DNA of 42,003 nt from Gammaproteobacteria bacterium (GTDB taxonomy: Bacteria > Pseudomonadota > Gammaproteobacteria > CAIRSR01). The notes beneath the pieces were generated by a model. That model was not told where the DNA came from, searched no databases, and saw only the letters and a program-made list of their open reading frames with translations. Of the stretch, positions 1 through 8,154 are shown in pieces. Position numbers and translations under genes: made by a program. The stretch covers positions 1-42,003 of the forward strand of contig CAUYTW010000044.1 of assembly GCA_963575715.1 (NCBI GenBank), in the 5' to 3' direction. How positions within the stretch are numbered: position 1 is the stretch's first letter; each line of letters begins with the position of its first letter.

Positions 1-59
1 GCCGCGCTTCCTGTCAATCAAAATGGATAACTTCTCATAAGATCCTATAGATTAGGGCA

Positions 60-698
60 CTACCAACTTCTCCTAACGATAGGTCGCGCCGGTACACCTA
101 CAACGGTCAAACCATCCTCTATATGATTAAGCACTACAGCCCCAGCACCTACTGTAACGTCAGCACCGATATGAATACACTGAATCACTGAACTTCCGAT
201 ACCTACCCAGCTTCTTTTACCCACATGAACATTTCCAGCTAGATTTACACCTGGACATATATGAACCCCTTCTTCTAATACACAGTCATGGTCTACTATC
301 GCTCCTGTATTCACAATACATCCATAACCAATTGTGCAATCTACATTCACTATTCCTCCAGCAACTACCAGTGAACCTATCCCAATTGATACACCATGAT
401 TGATTATTGTAGATGGATGGATAATAGTGGCAATTGTAAGTCCTGCATTCTTGAATTGATGCAACCAATTTAATCGCGTTGTATTATTTCCAATGGCGAC
501 AAATACCTGATCACCAGATTGAGCGATTTTAAAAATATCATTACCACGTCCCATCACTGACCATATACTGCATGAAATTAACTTTGGCCATCTGTCATCA
601 AAAAAAATTACATCAGACCATTTTCCTGCGGTGTAGGCGCAATCAGCTACTACTTTTCCGTGACCGCTTGCGCCAAGAATTAATAAACGATTAAACAT
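60..698 (-). CDS. NeuD/PglD-type sugar O/N-acetyltransferase
   Basis: Predicted acyltransferase of the NeuD/PglD family, which acetylates an amino sugar or sialic-acid-type sugar for surface glycans using acetyl-CoA. The N-terminus has the nucleotide-binding-like motif LILGASGHGKVVAD (about residues 6-19). From about residue 95 the protein is a left-handed beta helix of hexapeptide repeats (for example HPSTIINHGVSIGIGS and GVNLAGNVHVGKRSWVGIG) and it ends GVPARPIVRR, typical of the family. Length (212 aa) is normal. I place the start at ATG 698, which overlaps the stop of the upstream transferase by 8 bp; a TTG at 704 is the alternative. The tight overlap with a phosphoglycosyl transferase suggests the two act in sequence on an undecaprenyl-linked sugar. 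The exact substrate cannot be read from sequence. The 59 bases to the left hold no gene I can support. Confidence 0.85.
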   Translation of the reverse strand: MFNRLLILGASGHGKVVADCAYTAGKWSDVIFFDDRWPKLISCSIWSVMGRGNDIFKIAQSGDQVFVAIGNNTTRLNWLHQFKNAGLTIATIIHPSTIINHGVSIGIGSLVVAGGIVNVDCTIGYGCIVNTGAIVDHDCVLEEGVHICPGVNLAGNVHVGKRSWVGIGSSVIQCIHIGADVTVGAGAVVLNHIEDGLTVVGVPARPIVRRSW

Positions 699-1302
699 TC
701 TCAATCAAATTAATATTATTACCATGGAATTTTTCCATGGTTATGCTGCCTTTCTGGTTGATACACTCTCGTTTTAATACCTTTTTTACGGTCAAAAATA
801 AAATTTTTAAATCCAACCAAAAAGATTGGTTCTTCACATACCAAATATCCAGTTTAAATTTTTCTTCCCAAGAAAGCGCATTCCTTCCGTTCACCTGTGC
901 CCAACCAGTTATACCAGGGTATATCTCATGACGGCGCGCCTGCTCCTTTGAGTAAAGAGGTAAATACTCCATTAACAAAGGTCGTGGCCCGACTAAACTC
1001 ATATCTCCTCTAAGCACATTCCATAACTCGGGCAGTTCATCTAAGCTGGAGGCCCGTAAAAATTTTCCGAATTTAGTCAATCGCTCCGCATCGGGTAGTA
1101 GGTTGCCAGTGCTGTCATGTGCGTCAATCATCGTGCGGAATTTTATTATGCGGAAGGGTGCGCCGTGTAGGCCAGGGCGGGTTTGAATGAAGAAGATGGG
1201 AGAACCCAAGTTAATACGTACTAGCACAACTAGGATAAGCAAAATCGGCCAGAGTAATAGCAAACCCGTAAACGTAGCAAACAGATCAAAAAGACGTTTC
1301 AT
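691..1302 (-). CDS. Monotopic phosphoglycosyl transferase (PglC/WcaJ C-terminal family)
   Basis: Initiating sugar-phosphate transferase that moves a phospho-sugar from UDP-sugar to undecaprenyl phosphate at the inner membrane, starting a surface glycan or glycoprotein sugar. It is the short form (203 aa): one N-terminal membrane segment (about residues 10-32), then the family motifs KFRTM, LDELPELWNVLRGDMSLVGP and PGITGWAQVNGRN. The open frame extends 49 codons further upstream, but that part is translated repeat copy A. The true start is ATG 1302 (MKRLFDLF), the point where copy A ends. The ribosome site (GAGAC, then ACTG, then ATGAAA) therefore lies inside the repeat. It is followed at once by the overlapping acetyltransferase gene. 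Confidence 0.88.
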   Translation of the reverse strand: MKRLFDLFATFTGLLLLWPILLILVVLVRINLGSPIFFIQTRPGLHGAPFRIIKFRTMIDAHDSTGNLLPDAERLTKFGKFLRASSLDELPELWNVLRGDMSLVGPRPLLMEYLPLYSKEQARRHEIYPGITGWAQVNGRNALSWEEKFKLDIWYVKNQSFWLDLKILFLTVKKVLKRECINQKGSITMEKFHGNNINLIENV

Positions 1303-1700
1303 CAGTGTCTCAGCGAAACCTCGCCCTTCAAGGCTGGGAGGAAAGGAGACGGTTTTACAACCGTTCGGTAAAAACGCCGGTCTTTCCCAGCTGTCAGCCC
1401 TTACGGGACTAATGACGTACACCTTGCGGTGTAGCTCCCCCCTCGCCAAAGTTGCAACGCAGCTTTATCCTGCCGCAGTCGCAGGACTTGCAGCAGACCG
1501 TTTCGTAGTTACCCGTACCGTGTCTGCATCCGCCGCTTTCAAAAGCTCTGGAGTTGAGGAAGCGCCCCAAGGTGAGTTCCTGCGACTGCGCGCAGGACAA
1601 GCTTTTACTTCGTTGCAACGTAGTTCGATTTCTCGAACTAGGGCTGATCAATCTCGGACTTGTTTTCACAAGCCCCGTCCTTTAGGGCGGGGTGATTGAC
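1303..1700 (-). mobile_element. Structured repeat copy A (HEARO/IscB omega-RNA-like, no ORF)
   Basis: Full copy, about 398 bp, read here on the minus strand. The left end is GTCAATCACCCC with hairpin CCCCGTCC/GGGCGGGG (1676-1692 area). The right end is a CGCCCTT/AAGGGCG-type hairpin followed by TTTCGCTGAGACACTG and then ATGA, the start of the sugar transferase gene. Internal minus-strand stems include 1621-1640 (TAGTTCGA/TCGAACTA, loop GAAA), 1578-1597 (TCCTGCG/CGCAGGA), 1418-1433 (TACACC/GGTGTA, loop GCAA), 1398-1407 (loop GTAA) and 1349-1364 (ACGGTT/AACCGT, loop GTAA). The IS200/IS605 and HEARO assignment is inference from these ends, the GNRA loops and the ATGA junction. No coding frame in it is supported. 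Confidence 0.72.
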
Positions 1701-1741
1701 ATCCATCCTAAAGAAGTCACACAGACAGCGAATCATCTTAG

Positions 1742-1869
1742 AGGCTGTACAAAAACTATCATCTTACGAATCAGTATCCTACTCGCATGGATACAAGTGA
1801 GAAACGATAACGAGGACTTAATCTTGTAATTGTACTTTAATAACCAACCGGCTAGTTTTTATACAGCCT
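1742..1869. mobile_element. 128-bp MITE with 16-bp inverted ends and CTTAG target duplication
   Basis: The left end AGGCTGTACAAAAACT (1742-1757) and right end AGTTTTTATACAGCCT (1854-1869) are inverted repeats matching at 15 of 16 positions. Both sides carry CTTAG (1737-1741 and 1870-1874), which reads as a 5-bp target duplication. There is no open frame inside, so it is non-autonomous. The ends resemble those of DDE-type insertion sequences, but I cannot assign the family. It lies between copy A and the end of pilU and disrupts no gene. Confidence 0.7.
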
Positions 1870-1970
1870 CTTAGGTCGGGGTAGGACGGACTCGGTAAAA
1901 AAGATTTGGCCGGACTGCGCCTATAAAAGTGAATGGCAGTTTTTTCTACTTCGTGCGAACTAACCGAAAT

Positions 1971-3128
1971 CTATAAAGAGCCTTTCTTTTTTATCGAACG
2001 CAAAGACATCATGTCTGCTTCATTAATTTCTCCGGCTAAACTTAATCCTTGAGGAACCGCAGTTTGTTTGTTTTCACTTAAATTGATGCGTAAACGCAGA
2101 TTATTCTGGGAGTCAGCATTACGCAATGCCTCTTCCTGAGTAATTAATCCTTCCTTATAAAGCCGATAAAGGTCACCATCGAAAGTTCGCATCCCTTGTG
2201 GTTCTGAACGTTCCATTACCGCCTTGATGCCATCAAACTCACCACGCTTAATTAGATCGCTAATTAACGGACTGGCAAGAAGAACCTCGAAAGCGCCCAT
2301 ACGTCCTCCATGAATCCCAGGTATCAATCGCTGAGAAATTACTGCTTTAAGATTAAGAGATAAATCCATGAGGAGTTGGGAGCGTTTTTCTTCGGAGAAA
2401 AAATTGATGATGCGGTCGAGTGCTTGATTGGAATTATTTGAATGTAAGGTACTGATGCACAAGTGGCCGGTTTCGGCGAACGAAATCGCATGTTCCATAG
2501 TTTCGCGTTCACGGATTTCGCCAATAAGAATGACATCTGGTGCCTGGCGCAGAGTATTTTTGAGGGCATCTGCGTAACTTTCGGTATCGATGCCCACTTC
2601 ACGTTGATTGACGATTGATCGGCGGTTGGGGTGAAGGAATTCTACCGGGTCTTCGATGGTAATGATGTGACCAGAACTGTTGGTGTTACGATAATCAATC
2701 AATGAAGCAAGCGACGTTGATTTGCCAGAGCCAGTAGCCCCCACCACCAGTACTAAACCCCGTTTGAGCATGATGACTTTGGTCAGGATTGCAGGCAACC
2801 CGAGGGTTTCCATCGAAGGGATGACGGTACGAATATGGCGTACAACCATTGCCACCTGATTGCGCTGTTTGAAAATATTGACCCGAAAACGCCCAGCTCC
2901 TGCCAGCGAGTAGGCAAGATTCATCTCGGGGCGGCGCTCGAAGGTTTCGATCTGATCAGGCCGCATCAGCGGGTAGGCGATGCTCCTGACCCTATCCGGA
3001 GGAAACACCGTCGGTTCGACAGGCGTCATGAGACCATCCACCTTGATACTGGGAGGGGCACCAGTAGTCAGGTAAAGATCCGATGCACTTCGTGATACCA
3101 TCAATCTCAAATAGTCATCAAATTCCAT
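1971..3128 (-). CDS. pilU: Type IV pilus retraction ATPase PilU
   Basis: Hexameric AAA-type ATPase on the cytoplasmic side of the type IV pilus machine, accessory to PilT in pilus retraction and twitching. The 385-aa length and the start MEFDDYLRLMVSRSASDLYL match PilU rather than PilT. Walker A is GATGSGKS (130-137). The Asp and His boxes follow (HIITIEDPVEF and the GHLCISTLHSNN segment), with the family signature RQAPDVILIGEIR. It is the second gene after the D-amino-acid aminotransferase, 12 bp downstream, so the two are probably cotranscribed. PilT itself is not in the window. Confidence 0.93.
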   Translation of the reverse strand: MEFDDYLRLMVSRSASDLYLTTGAPPSIKVDGLMTPVEPTVFPPDRVRSIAYPLMRPDQIETFERRPEMNLAYSLAGAGRFRVNIFKQRNQVAMVVRHIRTVIPSMETLGLPAILTKVIMLKRGLVLVVGATGSGKSTSLASLIDYRNTNSSGHIITIEDPVEFLHPNRRSIVNQREVGIDTESYADALKNTLRQAPDVILIGEIRERETMEHAISFAETGHLCISTLHSNNSNQALDRIINFFSEEKRSQLLMDLSLNLKAVISQRLIPGIHGGRMGAFEVLLASPLISDLIKRGEFDGIKAVMERSEPQGMRTFDGDLYRLYKEGLITQEEALRNADSQNNLRLRINLSENKQTAVPQGLSLAGEINEADMMSLRSIKKKGSL

Positions 3129-3140
3129 TGCTTACTCAAC

Positions 3141-4040
3141 TCATTGTTTGTCTTCCAGCTGAGAAAGACGGGCTTTTTTCTTGAAGTCCTGGTAAAGGTC
3201 CATCATCCGTCGATAATGTGTTCCAGGGAGACCGTTTCCCACAGGAGCGGAATCAAGTATGACAACTGGAACTATTTCCTTAGTGGAAGAGGTCAGCCAG
3301 ATCTCATCTGCGTTATACAGATCCTCCATTGTCAACATTCCCTCGCGCGCGGGAATATTTTCGGCAATAGCTAATTCTAATACTAGGTCGCGGGTAATTC
3401 CGGGCAAAAGTAATGGTCCTTTGGACGGAGTAACCACTTTTCCATCGTGCACGACAAAAACATTGCTGACGGCACCTTCGGTTACTTGTCCATCGCGGAC
3501 AAAAATGGCATCGAATGCAGCAACATCAATAGCCTGCTGGCGGAATAAAACATTGGGAAGCAAAGAAATAACCTTGAGATCGCAATGTTTCCAGCGAATA
3601 TCGTCCACCAGGATCGCACTCACACCTTTCCTGCGTTTCTCCTCTGGGAGCGGTAGTAATGGAGTGGCCATCATAAATACGCTGGGAAGTACTCCTACCG
3701 GGAAGGCGTGGTCACGATTCAATCCAACCCCTCGAGTTACCTGAAGATAAACAGAGAGATCACCGCCACCATTGCGGGTCACCAGATCGATAAAGAGATC
3801 GCTCCACTGCTTACTGTTTAAGGGATTGTCACAACGAATGCTGGTTAGACTATGATTCAGACGGCGTAAATGCTCTGCAAGACGAAATGGATAACCGCCA
3901 TAAACAGGTATTACCTCGTAGACGCCATCGCCAAAAAGGAATCCACGATCTAAAACTGATACTTGTGCTTGATTAACGGGAAGAAACTTACCATTGAGAT
4001 AAACAATAGGTATGAATGGGATATCAAAATTGACGTGCAT
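3141..4040 (-). CDS. dat: D-amino-acid aminotransferase (class IV PLP enzyme)
   Basis: Cytoplasmic pyridoxal-phosphate enzyme that transaminates D-alanine with 2-oxoglutarate to D-glutamate and pyruvate, feeding peptidoglycan precursors. Fold-type IV signatures are visible: YLNGKFLP near the start, DRGFLFGDGVYEV (31-43), the probable Schiff-base lysine in DLKVISLLPNVL (Lys156), and VTEGAVSNVFVV followed by PGITRDLVLELA. The 299-aa length is slightly above the usual size. Branched-chain aminotransferase and aminodeoxychorismate lyase share the fold; the DLKxxxLLPNVL segment favours D-amino-acid aminotransferase. It precedes pilU in the same direction, an arrangement with no obvious functional link. 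Confidence 0.85.
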   Translation of the reverse strand: MHVNFDIPFIPIVYLNGKFLPVNQAQVSVLDRGFLFGDGVYEVIPVYGGYPFRLAEHLRRLNHSLTSIRCDNPLNSKQWSDLFIDLVTRNGGGDLSVYLQVTRGVGLNRDHAFPVGVLPSVFMMATPLLPLPEEKRRKGVSAILVDDIRWKHCDLKVISLLPNVLFRQQAIDVAAFDAIFVRDGQVTEGAVSNVFVVHDGKVVTPSKGPLLLPGITRDLVLELAIAENIPAREGMLTMEDLYNADEIWLTSSTKEIVPVVILDSAPVGNGLPGTHYRRMMDLYQDFKKKARLSQLEDKQ

Positions 4041-4175
4041 GAGCAGAATAGGTGATGAGTACCACGCTTGCCAAGGTGAAAATCGCTCTAAATTTAATGG
4101 AGAGGGAGGGGAAAAACTTGATCAGCCACGGCTATTCGAGTCTTTACCCCTCCTTAATTCTTAATTAAAATTACC

Positions 4176-4505
4176 CTAGGATAGAGATATAATCCACGCA
4201 ATAATTTTATTTAAATCATCATCAGAAATCGTGGGATGTGGCGGCATTGGAATTGGACCCCAATTACCTGCGCCACCACTCTTTACCTTAGCTACCAGTT
4301 TTTCCTTGGCACCATCGACTCCCTTATATTTGGTGGCTATATCTTTATAAGAAGGACCAACGATTTTCATATCCTGTTTATGGCAAGCCACGCAGTCTTT
4401 GCCAGCCAAAAGTGCTTCACCCTCAGCAGCCATTGCCGAAATGGAAATTCCGGTAGCGATTAATCCAACTACTCCTACTACAGCTATTTTGTTGATAAGA
4501 TTCAT
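4176..4505 (-). CDS. Periplasmic cytochrome c551/c552-like, monohaem
   Basis: Small class I c-type cytochrome (109 aa) for periplasmic electron transfer. Residues 1-27 are a Sec signal peptide ending AMA. Haem is attached at CVACH (38-42), and the axial Met is probably Met87 in the typical WGPIPMPPH segment. The C-terminus DLNKIIAWIISL fits the last helix. The ATGA start codon is directly preceded by the right end of repeat copy B1, which supplies GGAGAC seven bases or so upstream, so translation seems to depend on the repeat. The partner oxidase or reductase is not evident here. Downstream, 4080-4175 contains a long imperfect inverted repeat of GGAGGGG/CCCCTCC that could end the transcript. 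Confidence 0.9.
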   Translation of the reverse strand: MNLINKIAVVGVVGLIATGISISAMAAEGEALLAGKDCVACHKQDMKIVGPSYKDIATKYKGVDGAKEKLVAKVKSGGAGNWGPIPMPPHPTISDDDLNKIIAWIISLS

Positions 4506-4716
4506 TCAGAGTCTCCGAGAAACCTCGCCCTTGAGGGCGGGGAGGAAAGAGGAAAGGAGACGGTTTTGCAACCGTCTAGTAAAAATGCCGGTCTTTCCCG
4601 GCGGTCAGCCCTTACGCAGCCAAAGTGACGAATGCCTTTCGGCTTCGCTCCTCTCGCCAAGGTTGCAACCTAGCTTTGGTTCTTGCGAACCTTGCGACAA
4701 ACCGTTTCGTTATCAT
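4506..4716 (-). mobile_element. Structured repeat copy B1 (right half)
   Basis: Right-end half of the repeat, read on the minus strand towards the cytochrome gene. The right end has hairpin CGCCC/GGGCG, then TTTCTCGGAGACTCTGA, then ATGA. Stems: GACGGTT/AACCGTC with GCAA loop (4559-4576), GCCGG/CCGGC around GAAAGA (4590-4606 area), and GGTTC/GAACC with GCAA loop (4678-4691). The left half is missing, because copy B2 begins exactly at an internal ATGA (minus-strand reading of 4713-4716). Confidence 0.65.
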
Positions 4717-5052
4717 CCAAATTCAGCGCGGAAACCCCTGGCTTTAGCCATGGTGAGGAAGCGCCACCTCCTGTTTTTTCTTGCTGTTGAAGTTGCCAGT
4801 CTTTCCCGGCTGTCAACCCTTACGAGTCTGGTGACACACACCTTGGGGTGAGGCTCCCCTCGCCAAAGTTGCAGCGCAGCTTCAGTTCGATGTTTTGAAC
4901 CTTGCGACACACCGTTTCGTCCTACTCCTAAGGTTGTCTACATCTGCCGCTTTCAATGCTTGAGGTTGCCTATCATGCTGATAGGCATGAGCAAGGCAAG
5001 TCTGGCATTTCGTTGCAACGTCGCCAGACAATAGTACGCGAAACTTTCGCGT
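4717..5052 (-). mobile_element. Structured repeat copy B2, apparently inserted into B1
   Basis: Second, nearly full copy on the minus strand. Its right end (hairpin CCCCTGGC/GCCATGG-like at about 4733-4757, as in copy C) lies against the ATGA inside B1. Internal stems include 4967-4987 (TGCCTATC/GATAGGCA) at the same relative place where copies A and G have different but equally paired stems. The outer end is an 8-bp-arm hairpin ACGCGAAA/TTTCGCGT (5036-5052) in place of the GCCC-type left hairpin of copies A, C and F. No coding potential is supported. Confidence 0.6.
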
Positions 5053-5600
5053 CATGGATAACCTATAGATGGTTCATAATCATAAAAATCATACACAATG
5101 TCAAATGCTGGTAGTAGATATGTTTTTTTGACACACCCACGAATAAATTATGTAGGATTCCTGATGACACGGCGAGAACCAGAATGCTGGAAGTGAAACA
5201 CCCCAACCTTGAAAGGCGCAACCGATTCAGGGGTCATATCAGGCAACTTTAGCCAGTGTCAGTGGCTCTACTACGCTCTGCAGCTTCAAGGGCCGTAGAT
5301 ACTTTAAGGCCGCCGAATGGTGGTTGTACATCAGACCTGAAGTCATGGCGGCCATGGCTTTTCAAACACGCACAAGATATTACGCTCGGGACTTCCCCGG
5401 GCAACCGCGTACCTCATAATTTGTTAAAGAGCACCAGAATTTTAGCACCAATGCAGCGCATCGCAAAAATCAAAAAACGATTTTGGATTAAATATTATAA
5501 ATAATATACCATCCCATAAAGGGATATTCCCATTTTGACCGACAATTAAAATTAATTTAGTTTTTTTTATTCAAACATATGATTTCAAATGTTATTTTTT
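5053..5600. other. Non-coding leader region before atp operon; unexplained open frame and boxA-like motif
   Basis: No gene is recognised. Two things stand out. First, the plus strand has a 68-codon frame open from 5213 to a TAA at 5417-5419 with no good start; its product contains KAAEWWLYIRPEVMAAMAF and I do not recognise it, so it may be the tail of a decayed gene. Second, on the minus strand, TGCTCTTTAACAAA (5433-5420) is identical to the boxA antitermination core of rRNA leaders. It is preceded by a promoter-like TTGCGA (5466-5461), 16 bp, TAAAAT (5444-5439). A CATGGC/GCCATG palindrome occurs near 5345-5357. A TTGACA with a weak TATGTA (5128-5154) is a further possible plus-strand promoter. 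Confidence 0.35.
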
Positions 5601-5624
5601 TATTAGATTTCTACAAAAAACTGG

Positions 5625-5654
5625 TTGACTCCCCATTTGGATCTTCTTTATACT
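5625..5654 (+). promoter_or_regulatory. Sigma-70 promoter of the atp operon
   Basis: TTGACT (5625-5630), an 18-bp spacer and TATACT (5649-5654) closely match the housekeeping consensus. They lie about 75 bp upstream of atpI in an A+T-rich region. This is the best promoter seen in the window and the likely start of the atpIBFHAGDC transcript. Confidence 0.7.
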
Positions 5655-5728
5655 GTTATGGTATTATTACATTATATCAATCACACCCTCGAACCTACGG
5701 GGTCGATGGTATTTTTTGTTGAACTTGG

Positions 5729-6094
5729 ATGAGTTATACTTCAGTCCTTTTGGGAAAAGGAAGGTGGCGTCTTTTATTTTTTCAAGTCGTCATTATTTCT
5801 TTTATTGGATGTTTGGTAGCGATAAATTATGGGTATTATTCTGCACTCTCCATTCTTTATGGTGGATTTATTTCCATGCTGGTAGCATGGTTGTTAGTTT
5901 GGCGATTACAAAAAATGAATGCCTCCACTAAAGTAATGACAGGTTTTGGAGTAATGCATATTTATATAGGAATGGTTGAGCGTTTTTTGTTGGTTGCGTT
6001 GGGGATGGGTGTAGGCATGGGTTGGTTACATCTTCCACCATTTTTAATAATTGTAGGATTTGCCGCTGCGCAGCTAGCGTATGTTTTTAATTGA
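5729..6094 (+). CDS. atpI: ATP synthase protein I
   Basis: Small membrane protein (121 aa) with four hydrophobic segments, at the first position of the atp operon as in other gammaproteobacteria. Members are thought to help assemble the c-ring and have been linked to Mg2+/Ca2+ handling; they are not part of the finished enzyme. Segments such as SALSILYGGFISMLVAWLL and a C-terminus ending in an alternating hydrophobic run fit the family. Start ATG 5729 has only a weak ribosome site, and another frame also covers its 5' end. It is notable that AtpI, an assembly aid for the c-ring, remains although atpE has left the operon. Confidence 0.8.
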   Translation: MSYTSVLLGKGRWRLLFFQVVIISFIGCLVAINYGYYSALSILYGGFISMLVAWLLVWRLQKMNASTKVMTGFGVMHIYIGMVERFLLVALGMGVGMGWLHLPPFLIIVGFAAAQLAYVFN

Positions 6095-6152
6095 GATAAT
6101 CATTCAACCGTTCATTCACGGTTGCAGGCATTAAATATTTTCCGGCATTTGA

Positions 6153-6959
<807 letters not shown>

Positions 6960-6986
6960 ATTATCTTAAAGTATTACAAATACTAT

Positions 6987-7032
6987 ACTAATACCTTAAT
7001 ACGGTTACGACTAATACCTTAATACGGTTACG
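6987..7032. repeat. Perfect tandem repeat, 2 x 23 bp, where atpE should be
   Basis: Two identical 23-bp units (6987-7009 and 7010-7032), each starting ACTAATACC and ending GGTTACG, lie between atpB and atpF. This is where atpE is found in almost all proteobacterial atp operons. The repeat may be a scar of the deletion of atpE or simply a recent slippage duplication. Confidence 0.9.
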
Positions 7033-7100
7033 GAATAATGATCCATGAATCTTGTCCGTTTACACTGTGAAGGTAGTGATAATTTTTTAGGAGCTTTTTT

Positions 7101-7571
7101 ATGAACGTTACCGCCACATTGCTCGGTCAGATGATCACTTTTTCGGTGCTCGTCATATTCATTAAAGAGTTTCTGTGGGGTCCCGTGATCCAAGCGTTGG
7201 AGGATCGCAAGAAACGTATTGCAGATGGTCTCGCGGCTGCGGAACGAGGCCATCATGAACGAGAGTTGGGACAAAAAAGGGCCATAGAAATCATTCGTGA
7301 AGCTCGACAGTCAGCTGCAGAAATGATTGAGCAAGCACAGAATAGGGCTCGTGATATTCTTGAGGATACCGAAGAAGAAGCACGTGCAGCGGCTGAACGC
7401 CTGATGCTCGCAGCACGGACGGAAATTGATCAAGAAGCGAGTCGTGCTAGGGAGCAACTACGTCATGAATTGGTTGTCCTTGCCGTCGCCGCTGCTGAAC
7501 GGATTTTGCGTAAAGAAATAGATGTTAAGGAGCATGAGCAACTGCTTGCTCATTTTGCCGCCAACCTTTAA
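7101..7571 (+). CDS. atpF: ATP synthase subunit b
   Basis: Peripheral-stalk subunit b (156 aa, as in Escherichia coli). It has one N-terminal membrane segment (about 5-25, beginning MNVTATLLGQMITFSVLVIF), then a long charged coiled coil rich in Ala, Glu and Arg that dimerises and holds F1 through the delta subunit. AGGAGC six bases before ATG 7101 is a strong ribosome site. The gene follows the atpE-less gap, and atpH starts 26 bp after its stop. Confidence 0.95.
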   Translation: MNVTATLLGQMITFSVLVIFIKEFLWGPVIQALEDRKKRIADGLAAAERGHHERELGQKRAIEIIREARQSAAEMIEQAQNRARDILEDTEEEARAAAERLMLAARTEIDQEASRAREQLRHELVVLAVAAAERILRKEIDVKEHEQLLAHFAANL

Positions 7572-7597
7572 TTTAAGTCGTCGTTTAAGGCATCGCC

Positions 7598-8134
7598 ATG
7601 TCGGATAAGACCACCATTGCCCGTCCTTATGCGCGTGCTATTTTTCAACAGGCACGACGGGATGATGCTTTAGAACACTGGCTGGAAATGCTTACTCTTG
7701 CCGCTAATATCGTGAAAGACTCCATGATGTCGGAGATTCTTGACAATCCGTTGATCAGTCGGAATCAAATTGGGGAAATGATTTTTGATATGGTACAGGA
7801 TCGCTTCTCGGAGGGAGGGCGTAATCTAATCCGGATATTGGCGGTCAATGATCGACTTGCCGCGTTGCCAGAGATTGTCACGCTGTTCGACCAACTCAAG
7901 GCTGAAGCCGAGAATCGGCTGGAAGCGGAAATTACTTCTGCCTATCCCATGGATCCCGCCCAGGAGCGGCTCCTTACACGGGCATTGGAAAAACGGTTTG
8001 GCCACGCTATCAATATAAAAGTCCATGTGGATCAAAATCTCATCGGTGGTGTCATCATACATATCGGTGATGTGGTGATCGACGGTTCATTGCGGGCTGG
8101 GTTGACGCAGATGGCCAACGAACTGCGTATTTAA
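7598..8134 (+). CDS. atpH: ATP synthase subunit delta
   Basis: Delta (OSCP-like) subunit, 178 aa, linking the top of the alpha/beta hexamer to the b dimer. Typical features are the N-terminal [18 protein letters not shown], the central LLxxKRF-equivalent [10 protein letters not shown], and the C-terminal signature [25 protein letters not shown], split here between strand and helix. It has ATG 7598 and lies directly between atpF and atpA as expected. Confidence 0.95.
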   Translation: MSDKTTIARPYARAIFQQARRDDALEHWLEMLTLAANIVKDSMMSEILDNPLISRNQIGEMIFDMVQDRFSEGGRNLIRILAVNDRLAALPEIVTLFDQLKAEAENRLEAEITSAYPMDPAQERLLTRALEKRFGHAINIKVHVDQNLIGGVIIHIGDVVIDGSLRAGLTQMANELRI

Positions 8135-8154
8135 GCCTTGAGGAACTTTTGATT

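Noticed and set aside
1409-1699. Open frames read through repeat copy A on both strands
   Set aside because: They are products of the GC-rich repeat; similar frames occur in copies B and C with shifted stops, and the conserved signal is stem pairing rather than codons.
1303-1700. Group II intron or REP sequence as the identity of the repeat family
   Set aside because: No group II 5' GTGYG end or domain V is seen; REP sequences are far shorter and lack the multi-stem interior and the ATGA junction.
4713-4910. Minus-strand frame of 65 codons in copies B1/B2
   Set aside because: Same repeat-derived frame; no conserved start or ribosome site, and the frame breaks in other copies.
5050-5470. Fragment of an rRNA operon
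   Set aside because: Only the boxA core matches; I find no 16S or 23S sequence nearby.
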